Of a stretch of DNA of 64,000 nt, positions 35,143-46,221 are shown in pieces. A model generated the notes under the pieces. That model was not told the origin of the DNA, made no database searches, and saw only the letters and a list, made by a program, of their open reading frames with translations. Each line of letters opens with the position of its first letter. The first letter of the stretch is position 1. Source of the stretch: Mesorhabditis belari (Eukaryota; Nematoda; Chromadorea; Rhabditida; Rhabditidae); contig CAUEEP010000742.1 of the NCBI GenBank assembly GCA_958450365.1, positions 5,697,501 to 5,761,500 of the forward strand. Direction: 5' to 3'. Both the position numbers and the translations under genes were made by a program.

Positions 35143-36026
35143 TCATTTTCCACGCACAAAGTTGAACTTGACGTCGATCTCGTTGATCTCGACAGCTTCA
35201 TTCACTCGTTCATCATAATCTGACCATTCCTAGAGAGGATGAAGTTCATTGAATAAACAATTCTATATCACTGAAAATACAACTTAGTGCAGTTGGTGTT
35301 ATAAATTTCGGCTAAGAATGACTTGTCTTTCTTGCCCTATTCTCACCTTTTCAGATAGATCGATCTCCTCAAATGGAGTCTCACTTTCAACTCCCTCAGC
35401 TTGCCAACCCATCTGAATAATGTCATACACTATAAATGTAAATAACTCTCTTATCTTGTTTTCTAAACTCGAATGACTGACTTACCCTTGGATCAAACTC
35501 GTACGGTTCGAGACCTCGACAGTCAAATTTGATCATCGATTGAAACTGCTCGTTCTTCTCCGCAGAATATGATCCAACCGAATCATCGACAATAGCTAAA
35601 ATCAATAGTTATAACTCGGATTCTGTTAATATGTAGTCTTTTTTCAACATCAAATTTTCTAGACTTTTAACTCACTCAATGTGTTCACTCGACTGCACAA
35701 TTTGCATTTCTCGACGAGATTCGCTTCTCCTCTTGAACCAGGAATGTCCATTCGTTCCTGAATTGTGCATATGAAGTGTTAAATTTGTAATAGTAACCTA
35801 CATTGATGACGATATAATGCCACGAGTCGGGCGCTTCACCGCAATTTGTGCATCGGACCTGAATAAATTGGAAAATAACATTGTTCGCGTTGTTTTAAGT
35901 GTAAATGTTTATGAAATATCCGTCTTTGTTTACCTTGATATGCCATCGAAAACTCTCTGGATCACTCGGTCGCAAATTCGTCAAATTGACGAGATTCGCC
36001 TTCAGATCGAGTGAAAGGATCGGCAT
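35143..36026 (-). CDS. CZIB: CXXC zinc-binding protein (CZIB / UPF0587)
   Basis: Four exons give about 160 residues, the usual length for this family. Conserved blocks: start MPILSLDLKANLVNLTNLRP at 36026; FRWHIKVRCTNCGEAPDSWH with the first CxxC; GSRGEANLVEKCKLCSR with the second CxxC; FDCRGLEPYEFDPR; GWQAEGVESETPFEEIDL; EWSDYDERVNEAVEI near the C-terminus. Human C1orf123/CZIB binds one zinc through the two CxxC pairs; its cellular role is poorly known. A TTTCAG acceptor lies about 30 nt before the ATG. The gene starts 352 nt downstream of the GTPBP6 stop on the same strand, so it may be the last gene of an operon. Confidence 0.93.
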
Positions 36027-36378
36027 TTTGAAGGCACTTTTGAAAGTGAGCAAGCTGAAATTTTGAGGTAGATGAATAAAGTGCTTTATATCAAGTTAAT
36101 CAATTAACCAAAAACCTTTCCCGTCCCCTCCTGGGACAATTGATATCACTGCAATAGAGTATAATTTCCCTAGACAGTACAGCTTTATCATGTTTTCCCA
36201 GATGCTTCACAAACTAAATCAAACTTGAGAAACGTATGCCAAAAAGAGCTGTTCAAGAAACTGAACTCGCAATGAATATTTATTATCAAACAAAAAGTTG
36301 TAAAAATAAAAATATTGAAAATGAACACAAAATAACAAAACCCGTAAGAGCAAACAAAACAATCATTAAAAGAGACAA

Positions 36379-39300
36379 TCATGCCTTACGAATATTGCAA
36401 TTCTTCTGAAATCTTTTCATTTCTCCGTCCGTCATAAACACATCAAATAGGAGACGATCGTTAGTTGATGACTCAGGTTCCTGAATATTAATTGATAGAA
36501 GGATAGAGAATTTGAGAAAACAAAAACCCCTTGTCTCATTTTTAAATCTTAAATAAGTCCACAAACCTTCATTACCAGCCCCTCATGGTAAAGCCATTGA
36601 ATGCCGGGTGAGTCCAATTTGAGGGCAATCCTTCGTAGACGACATCCGGTTGAGGCGATCACTTGCTAAACAATTGATAACGATTTGATGAAAATACACA
36701 TCTGGCAGATTGATTTAAAAATATTATAAAGTTTACCCGCTCAATACATCCAATTAACCCGTCGATTCCTTCACCCGATTTGCATGAAATTTGCAACGAT
36801 GAATCGAGATCGCTTGTAAAATCACCCCTCAATTTGTCAACCTAAATCTTACAATAAGAAAACTAAAATTTTTTAATTAAGTTTTAATGCACTTACCTTG
36901 TTATCAACGTGTATCACATTAGCCATCTTGTCTTCACCAACTCCGACCTTCTTAAGAGTTGAAATCACCTAAACTTTAAATTTAGATGTGGCTTGTGGTC
37001 ATGAGTCGCAAGTATCTTTTTATGAAAACCAAACCCAATTTACCTCTTCACTTTGAGCTTTCCAATCGGGATGAGAGACGTCTCGTAGGTGAACAATCAC
37101 ATCCTAAAATGTAAAAATGAGAACAACAATGAAAGTTTTTACTTTGATAAACCATTCTTTGAATCTAGTTTAGTTTTCTTATTAGCTCAAAACAAACCGC
37201 TAACTTCAAATGTCCCAATGTTGCCTCAAAAGCGGCCAGCAGGTGAATCGGCAAATCGGAGAGGAATCCTAAAAGCAAATCAGTAAAAAAATGTTTACCA
37301 TCTAACTATAAAGTTCAATTTTAACGTTCAGTTGTCTAAAAGCAAAATATTTCTGGAAAACGGGAAAAAAAATATATTTCTGGAAAAGAAAAACGGAACT
37401 CGGCATGAAAAGTCTGTTTTCTTTTCCCACTCTATACCTTTCACCATCTCTCTTCGGCATCCCTCAAAAGAAATGCATTCTCCTGCTGCCTCCCAACTAT
37501 CCGTTGTGGTCTAGTGGTTAGGATTTATGGCTCTCACCCATAAGGCCCGGGTTCGATTCCCGGCAACGGAATACCTTTTTGCAAAAATCGCTATAAATTC
37601 AAAACAAAGATAAAACAAACAAGATAATAAGTATTCTTTCTGCAATTTTAGTTTGGCCTTTTAAGAAAAGATTTATAAATTATCCATTGGTTCTATTCTT
37701 TTATCTTGTAAAACTTTTAAAACTCATCAATTGTGTCAGCCAAGACAATCTTCCGACCAGATGGTAGCCTTGCCGCATGCCGTGTTGTGTCGAGAGTTGC
37801 AAATAGACGATCGAGTGGTTGCAAAGACGCACTTCCAGTCAATCTAAATCAGAGATGATCAACGATTCATTCATAAAAATTTAGCAAATTTCATTTTGTG
37901 CTTACCTTTTCACCAAGCTCGTTTTCCCTGCATTTGTGTAACCAACCACGGCCACCAGAGAGCCATCTGCTATCTACAAAAAGCCTTGATTAGAACGACT
38001 AAAAAATTGAATATGCAAAACTTCTTCCAAAGACCACATACATTTTTGGCAGCTGTTTTCTCCTCGTCTTCTTTCGCTTCTTTGAGTTTCCGCCGCAGCA
38101 TTTGTTCCCGAAGTCGGAGCACTTCAAATTTGTCAGCACTAAAGTAAGTAACTTGCAAAACTACTTGAAACTACTACAAAATTTTCTACTTGAATTCTTA
38201 TATGTAGTTTTTTATCTCTTTAAAATTATTACCCTCTTGGTCCAAACGTCTCACTGTGAATTTGCAGCGGTGACAAGCCACCAGAATGTGATGAGTTGAA
38301 CATGTAGTGAAGACGATGTCTAAAAAGGCAAAAGTTATCTATACGGTTATTTATAAAAGCTAAATCTATCAAAAATTTGAGGAAAGACAGAGAAACTGAC
38401 TTTACGTATGGAATCTCGGCTAGTTGAATTTGAAGTTTAGCTTCAAGTGTTGTGGCGAATTGCTTGAAGATCGATAAAACGATATTGTAGCGATCAAAAA
38501 CGGGCACGCCGAACATCTCGAAAAGAGAAGCCTGAAACGGAAACGATTATATGGAACTTATGAAAACCTGCTCTATGATCTGATTTCATGGAAAACAAAT
38601 TAATAAAAAACATTAAGTAGCTTACTATCAGAAAGAAACCTGTTGGTTTGGTTGCAACATATCCACGTTAACCATCAGAGCCGAGGCGCGAAATTGCTTC
38701 TAAAGTTTTAATGATTTGTAATATAATGCAAAAATGTTTCTAAAGTTAATCAAAAGCTCAAGATCTACAAAAGGCTCAAAAAAATCATAAACAACCTTTA
38801 ACAATCGTAGTTCCTCCAATTTTCCTGTTCCCCAAATAAGTCGTCGATTTGTGTGGTAGTCGGTTCCGACGATTGTCGATCTAAATATAAATTCTATTAT
38901 CTAATAGTTTTGATATGTGGATACTCTTGACAAATAGTTAAATAAAATAAGATTTACCCAGCAATTTTCATGGTGGGAAGAGTGCCAACTAAAGCAATGG
39001 CCTCTTCGAGTTGAAGCTGGGGATCCGTCCATTTTGATGCCGAGTGTCGACCCCAACGGATGTGGGGATGAACAATCTAAATCCGAAAAATGTTTTTTTA
39101 ACAAATCAAAACAAAAATTTTTACAGAAACGCCAAAGTTTTTACCAAAACTTTGTGTCCTTGATTCGTTGAAGTGCTGGCATCATTGTGATAATGACCAC
39201 TCTCGCGCAACAATTCAGTATATCTGAATGAGAATAATGAGTCAATAGATAAGTTGGTGAATGAAATAAGCAAATTAGATCAACAAAAATATTTTGTCAC

Positions 39301-39490
39301 ATTATTAAAACAAGTCATTATGTTTAGGAGGTGCGCTATGGTAGCATAACGCGCCAAAACTTTTTTTGTACAAATCAATTCAGCAGAAAATTATCTCTTT
39401 TGCTTACCTTTCCTCATGTATATCATTTGCACTGCAAAAGCGTCGTATCACAGCGATTCCCCTCGCACAACTCCTCAACATAACTCCCAT
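36379..39490 (-). CDS. GTPBP6: HflX-family GTPase (GTPBP6-like)
   Basis: About a dozen exons. The N-terminus (MGVMLRSCARGIAVIRRFCS) is Arg/Ser-rich without acidic residues, suggesting mitochondrial import. HflX N-domain blocks follow: TDYHTNRRLIWGTGKLEELR; VFDRYNIVLSIFKQFATTLE; AEIPYVKHRLHYMFN; GPRGSADKFEVLRLREQML. The G domain has P-loop GYTNAGKTS, switch II LADTIGF, and NKVD in HVDNKVDKLRG. It ends CNIRKA-stop at 36379. In animals GTPBP6 acts on mitochondrial ribosomes in recycling and large-subunit assembly. All GTP-binding motifs look intact. An intron carries a tRNA-Glu gene on the opposite strand. The start codon lies 270 nt after the LisH gene's stop, an operon-compatible distance. Confidence 0.93.
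37500..37571 (+). tRNA. tRNA-Glu (anticodon CTC)
   Basis: A 72-nt sequence that folds as a cloverleaf. The acceptor stem TCCGTTG pairs with CAACGGA, plus discriminator A. The A box is TGGTCTAGTGG, the anticodon arm is TATGG-CTCTCAC-CCATA with anticodon CTC, and the B box is GGTTCGATTCC. No CCA is encoded. A T5 run four bases on (about 37,576-37,580) is a Pol III terminator. It closely matches the common metazoan tRNA-Glu and lies antisense inside an intron of the GTPBP6-like gene. Confidence 0.96.
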
Positions 39491-39760
39491 AACTTTCGAC
39501 TTCACGATTCCGTTTTGTCAATTCAAAACTGGACTCAAAAATTGTCATGTAAAGGATTTCAAAATTATGCACAACGTAGATGTGAATTGTAATCAGGTAT
39601 CGTAAACTTTTATATAGCAACCAAAAAGTTTTATTCCCGTAAAAAATCCCAAAAGAACAACATAAGTGATTATACAAAAGCATAATCTCAACATTTGAAA
39701 TCTTAGAATAATACAATAGAAAATAACACAAAAAACAAATGAGTAAATAAACTTATCACA

Positions 39761-42700
39761 TCAATCTTTTTCCTTACTATTAGCATGCACCTTACCTATC
39801 AGTGCATGAAGGTCCAATTTAATCTTTTTTTGTGGTTGTGATGAAGGCTAAACATGTAAGGATAAAGTTTGTAATTAGACTAGTTTGAAAAGTTATTTTT
39901 TAAAAATAACCAACCAAATCAAAAGCCGCTTTTACATCGTGCTTCGGCGAGATTTCAACAGGAGAGTGTGGTTCATTTAACGGTCTCTAAAAAAAATTTC
40001 ACAAGATAAATGATAGATGTTGCAATTAGTTCTTTCAAAGCTGAGATTTAGGAAAGCATTTAACCTTGTCTCATTCGCTACAATAAAGTCACCTTTGCGC
40101 TTAGAATTTTCAATCGTGGATCCGCCGGAATCTCCGCGTCACTTGAAGACTCCTGAATTTGGAGCAATTTAGAGAGGAAAATGGTCTAACTTACACTCAG
40201 TCGGCTAGTTTGTGTGATTCGGGGGTCTCTGGGCTCTAATGGGTCGATCGTCTTTTGTGATTGATCTGAAGTTGAAGGCCGATCATCCGTTTGTATAGAC
40301 ATATTCAGATCGGCTTCTCGAAGTGCTCGTGTACCAGAAGTGATACTCGCAAATCGGGAACCAACTAAAGCATAAATTTTAAGGTGCTATTCCAAAAAAC
40401 ATACGTCGATATCCGCCAATGGTACTTTTGAAGAGATAATTCTCGTTTTGGCTCGGTGCACCATTCGATGTTGCAAGGTGGCGATCGGAGACTCGACGAT
40501 TCTCTGAAACGTTTCAAAGTCATTAACGCCCAAAAAGTTGTAGCAGGTTAGTGAGCTTTCGCTCAAATCTTAACTACTATCGTTAAACATATACCTGTCC
40601 GAGGAGGGCTACAATTGTTGTCATCGTTTCTCTCTCGTTGATTGGCTGACCGTTCTCGATGTTCTGCTTGATTAGCTAAAGAAGTCGAGGTGGATGTAGT
40701 TGATGAGGTCGATTTCTCCAGATGTCCGCTTCTTTCCACATGTTTTCCATCATCGTGACTGTCGTTTCCAAGCTCCACATTGCGTGCACTGGATGTCTCT
40801 CTAAAAACATGATGGATTAATAAGAAGAATAAAAACTATTTTTACTATGTAGAACTCAACATGTTATACAAGCTTTGAAATCTCCTACCTGTCCATCAAT
40901 TTTATTGTTTTCTCCAGCACACCGGGTTCACCCTTTAACGCTTTTCCTCTTACTAAGTCGCTGTTTCCTGCCGTTTTTTCTTTATCAGCCTAAAAATTCA
41001 AATCGAAAACTCGGTTTCTATTATCAAGAATTTCGTACCCATTTTTGGCCTGTTCGTGATTCGTTTTGTGGTGGCTGACGTGTGCTTGTTGTTGTATTGG
41101 ATGATCGCCTTAATGTCTCTGCTTGTTTTCGCGACATTGCCTCTTCACGTCGCCTGAGAATGCATAATACAAGTTTAGCTTTTTGTGATACGTTATCGAG
41201 ACCCAACTGTGCATCGATCTCAAATCTAATTGCGCACCTTGACTCCTCTTCTCGTCGTTTCCTTTCCTCTTCGCGCCGCCGCTCTGCTTCGGGATTTCGT
41301 CGGCTTCGTTCCGAGTCGCGTTTTTCTTGCTCCCTAAAGACCGAAGACATAAATGAGCTCATAAATTTCCTTATACCTTTCTCGTTCGAACATTCTCTTC
41401 ATAAATTGTTGTTCGTCGTCATCTTTCCTTCGTTTTTCCTCTCGATTCATTGTTGTGGCTGTTTGTTTCTCATCCGAATCCTTGCTTTCTCTTTTTTCTT
41501 TTATTCGTCCTCCTCGATCTTCATCTTTCATTCGCGATCCACCCCCAAGTCTTTCCTTGTCTTTCGAGTCATACAAGCGATGATCACGTGATCTAAAATA
41601 AAAATTTTATTTGGAAATCTTGGCAACTTATTGTTAGTATGGCTTTATAGCCACGTTTTTTAAATGTCTAACCCTTACTTTTTTTCTTGTCGTTTTTCGT
41701 CGTCTTTCCTCGTTTCACGCTCGGTTGTCTAAACGAGACCGTATACTTTGTTATCTCTCAACACTTTTCTTTTGCTATACTTTCATTTTAAATTTAAACC
41801 ACTCTCCGAACTAGATCTCAACATTGCTCAATAAAAATTTACTTTGTTCTCCAATCGATTGCTTCGATTTGACTGTACTCGGGAATCTTTTTTTGGATCG
41901 CTTTTCGTTGAACTCCTTTCCCTTTCCCGTTGATATTCCTTTGAACTCACATCGCCGAACAAATCTTCCATCAAATCTAAAAACCACATTTATAAGAACA
42001 AATTTCATTTTCTCACCTGAGCTTGGCTTTTTAGGTTTTGGGGTCTTTTCCTCATCCCGCTTTGGTGGTGCCTTTTTGATCGGTGATGTTTCCAATTCTC
42101 CATCCTCTCGACTTACTTCCTCGGAATCAGTTGGGGAATCCTCAAAATTGAGATAGATTAGTGGTAGCAAAAAAGATGCTAGAAACACAGAACAAAGCTC
42201 GGTTATTTAGGGTCGATTTAGTCCAATTGCATATACGAAATTACACAGGTTAAATTTTATTTGTAAATGCTTACATAAGCAGATTTCCGTTCACCGATCG
42301 ATGGAGATTCCACGCTTACTGGCAATGCCACCTTAAAAATGCAATACAATATATGTTGTTAAAAGCAGTTTTTTTCTGGCTGTTTTGAACCAACTCTATG
42401 ACTTTTTTTGACTGGATACTAAGAAATATACCTTAGATGTGTATGTCGTCTCTATGCCTGAACGTGCTGATTGCGTGAAACTGTCGTTGATAGGAGAAAA
42501 TCTTAATTTTTACAAATTAAAGATAAAGCCAGATCAACAGTTACCTAGACGGTGATGAGGAGAAGCCCACATTTGGCTCGTGAAGAGTCTGAATTACATT
42601 TTAACAAACATTGCTATCAGAAGCATTTTTCATTTCACTCACCTGAAGATTCAAATTGGCACCGTTCTTTTTTGGAAACCTCTCTGTGCTGCCCTCTCCC

Positions 42701-45399
42701 TCTTCACTTTTGGGCATGGCTAACTAAATGAAAATTAAAAACAAAAAGTGGTTTAATAAGAATCAAAACTTAACATAAGACAAAGCTTAAAACATACCTG
42801 CCCATAAATCTGAGTGAAAGGTGTTGATTGAACCGTGGAAATAGCTAAAAATGATTTAGGTCTGTGTTCACGCAATATTCAATAACTAAAATTTAAATAA
42901 ACTAACTCGTTTCAGGCACAGGTGCCACATTTGATGAGTAAACTTGAATGGCTGGCACAGCAAGAAGTTCTTGCTCCGCATCAATAGCTTGCTGGATTTA
43001 AAGCTTTTTTAGTGATTAATCAATTGAATTATGTATTGAATGTCTATTTTTAAATCAAAGAAAGCTTAATACTTTAGGTTCTATAGCTCTTCAGAATAAT
43101 TTAATTTATAAACCTTCCTCGGCTGAGCACGTTTTCGTGTCGAATTCGACAAACTTGGTGGTATCCTCTAAAAGAAAAGGTTGCACAACGTTCAAAAAAC
43201 TACCTTTTTGTATTTATATATTTTATGAGCTTACTTCGAGATAAAAGAATCACCTTAGCTTTCTGAGGTAAAACGGTGACCGGCTTCGAAGAGGAAGCAA
43301 TTGTTGACTCATTGTTGTCGAGCTTAGGCTGATGTGCCTAAAATAATAACCCAAATCAAGTGCTGCGGAGGGACTGATGCAGACAATTAGTTTATTCCCT
43401 AAATAACACACTACGTTACTACATATTTGAGCTAATAGTTGAAAGATATGAGATGAATGATTTGATTATGATAATATAAACAATAATATAATACTATATC
43501 TCACCCGAACTGATGTCATTTCATGGAATTCATTTGATCGACTTCCTGACGTTTCTTGTTCGGGCAAGGTATCTATTGGAATGTTCAAATCTTTGCTTGG
43601 CACATCGAACGATTCATTTGGTTGATTCTGAAGAAAATAGTTTTATAAGCCAACCAAATCAAGGGTACGTACATTTGCAATCATGGTCTGTTGTTCGAAT
43701 GATGGCTCGAGATCACCAAAATCTATCTCATCAAAATCGAAGAGCTGTAAAAGTTCCATTATTTATACATATGTCGTAGCCGGTTTGCTATAAAAGCGTA
43801 TCGGGTAGCCGATTTTCTTTGAAAAATTTTCGCTTTTTTCAATTTTTAGGATCTACTTCCAATTTCTTCCAATGCCTCCAATGCCTTACTTCCAATGCCC
43901 GGAGCGCAAGTTGAAGAAAGGGACCCCAAAGAGAATTGTCACAAAGCCGAACGAACGATGCTAAGTCGACCTTATTGATCTACAATCTGTTCTCGATGGT
44001 GATTACAAGTTTCTTATGGTATATCAGGATCACTTAAGGAAGTCCGTCATTCTGAGACCACGGAAATTCAAGACTATAGCAAATTAGCTAGCGAAAATTT
44101 TTCAAAGCAAATCGGCGATGACACATATCGTTATTACGTACTCTTTCTTCTAGATGTGGCATCGCTTGGTGTAGAAGCTCCAAAGTTTGATCGTCAATCG
44201 CATCAAAAGAGTCCTAAAATCTTAACTTTGACCAAACAATAAACACCTTCAGCATATTGCAATAAAATTTCTAAAAATAAATGACTTACCGTTCCATTCA
44301 TTGATTGATCGTTTTGCTGCTTTTGAAAATTTTGCGCTAATCGAAGCGTTTCGGTGATCATATTCTTCACCATCGGGACCGCCGAAGTTTTCTCTCTAAA
44401 AATAAAAATTTAACAACAATATGCTGCTTTTGATTAAATGTTAATTCTTATTTTTAAAAAGATCATATTATCAGTGGTATATATTAGCATATAAACCTTC
44501 TATCAAGAAATGGCTGTTGTTGTTGTTGTTGTTCGACTTGTTGCCCTCCCGGATGACCCTCTGGCGGTATTTGAGCGTAGAATCTAAATTCTGAACTAAA
44601 AAATCTTCAAGACTAATGAACATCCCTTAGATTTTTTCAAAAATAAATATTCACCTTTGAGTTGTAGGCGGTGGAAAATATTCTGGAGTTAATCTCACTG
44701 CGTTTAACTGTGTCGACTGCTTGTAAGGTGATTGACTGTTGAAAAATTATGATTGTTAAAAGCAAAATACGACAAATGAACTTTTTCTCGTAGTGGCTAG
44801 CATTTCGAGTGATCGTCGTCGGCTCACGGCGGGCATACAATTGCCGTTGAATGTTTTTCTAAATGAATAAAACTAATTTATTTAAATGAATGGCTACCTC
44901 GTATCTTCCAGGTCCGGCTAGAGTGTAGTCCGTAAATTGTTTCGAGATCTCTCCAAGTCTTCTCACCAATTCCACCAATCCCTCCGAGACGTCACTTCGC
45001 CACGTTTGCGAGAAGTTCTAAACCAAACTTTAAATAATGTATTTCAAGTCTACTTACCCAGACCAATTTATTAATTTTAAGTACGTCAACAGTTTAAAGT
45101 ATAAATACAACACTTAAGTTCAAACTTATAAGCCAATCCAAGCTCACCTCAATGATTTGTTCCAGTGTTTTGTCGTGCAGTACATCATTTATATTGACGA
45201 AAACTTTCCCGGGAATCGCTTGTGCTGTAAGTGATGAGAGATGAGGTGACTCGCCAATTAGACACTCCAATGTTTTTATGTACTAAAAGTATAGCTTTAC
45301 ACGCTGTCTATAACAAGATTACAAACTCACATTTCTCCTTTGCAAGTACCCGTAGATGAGCGAATCCAGTTGGCGGAAAAACAGTGCCTCTTGATTCAT
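39761..45399 (-). CDS. LisH-domain nuclear-type protein, charged and disordered
   Basis: More than 20 exons, about 1,000 residues. The start at 45399 follows a TTTAG acceptor by ten bases. Residues 10-40 form a LisH motif (LDSLIYGYLQRRN then IKTLECLIGE), a dimerisation helix pair. A conserved-looking helical region follows (FSQTWRSDVSEGLVELVRRL). The rest is mostly disordered: a polyQ run (EQQQQQQQP); Ser/Thr-Pro segments; acidic patches (FDFDEIDFGDLE); a long Arg/Glu coiled coil (RREEERKRREEESR); then Ser/Thr-rich sequence. It ends with a basic-hydrophobic tail (PQKKIKLDLHALIGKV), stop at 39761. LisH at the N-terminus plus a long disordered body recalls NPAT/Mxc, the histone-locus-body scaffold, but no sequence proof is claimed. 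It is 270 nt upstream of the GTPBP6 start. Confidence 0.72.
43794..44130. mobile_element. Candidate MITE in LisH-gene intron
   Basis: Inverted terminal segments 43,805-43,833 and 44,091-44,119 share GCCGATTT and CTTTGAAAAATTTTCGC. Weaker matching extends outward into CGTATCG-like bases. The 0.3-kb interior has no coding content. It lies in an intron between the exons coding LFDFDEIDFGDLE and DSFDAIDDQTLELL. Confidence 0.6.
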
Positions 45400-46221
45400 C
45401 TCGAATTCCCTAAAATTAAAATCTTAATCGGAAAATCTATAGTACTCTTAATAAACCTTGAGAATACAGATAAATGATCCGCTCAATGTTCAAAAATCAA
45501 AAATACCGTGTTGCCGATGCTTAGGCGCTTTTTGTTCAAATGACAATGTCTTGAAATAAAATTTATCATTCGTGCACAATAAATTAAGCTCAAACGTCTG
45601 TTAAAACGGTTTTCTCGTTTAAAATGCAAACATAACACAGTGAGTTTTTATTATCACAGAGCCGCGAAAACCATATCTAATGATAGGGGGTTGCTAGTAA
45701 CAAGGAAAAGAAAAGAAATAATAAATAGTGAGGCTTTTAAAAACTTAACTGAATAGCTTTCAATTTTGTGAGCCGAATAGCTTGGGAAAACTTTCAAACA
45801 AAGCGAAAAACGACACGAAGTCTTCATTTACTGTGTTGATCTGCGTAATGGCCCCATTTATGGGAACTTTCTCATAAAAATGAAAGTTATTCAGTTGACA
45901 CGGGATGGAAAAAGTTCAAAAGTGTAAACGTAACCTTGCATTCATAAATTACCATGTTACTAACAGATTTTCAAAATCATTACATGCTATGATTATGAAT
46001 TTTTGACATAAAATCCAAAAAGAGCACCAGTAGGAGAGAAAATTATTGGATACAATAAAATGACGAAAATTTTTCACTTTTGGAAGAGCAGCTTTCGAGC
46101 AAACTGAAAGTTGTGTGGTAGGTATATGATTGAGTACGGTACTTATAGTTGAATAAAATTAGATTATGGTAGTTTAGAAAGTCATTGTTTGCACTCTCTT
46201 ATTCAGAGACAATGTTCCTTC
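45400..46221. other. Intergenic between PPP1R21 and LisH genes
   Basis: 822 nt between two minus-strand genes, longer than typical operon gaps. It probably holds the 3' UTR of the upstream gene and possibly its own promoter for the LisH gene. No coding or RNA signal was recognised. Confidence 0.45.

Noticed and set aside
41082..41591. 169-codon frame opposite the LisH gene
   Set aside because: A shadow of the Arg/Glu coiled-coil exons on the minus strand, which splice in frame with the rest of the gene.
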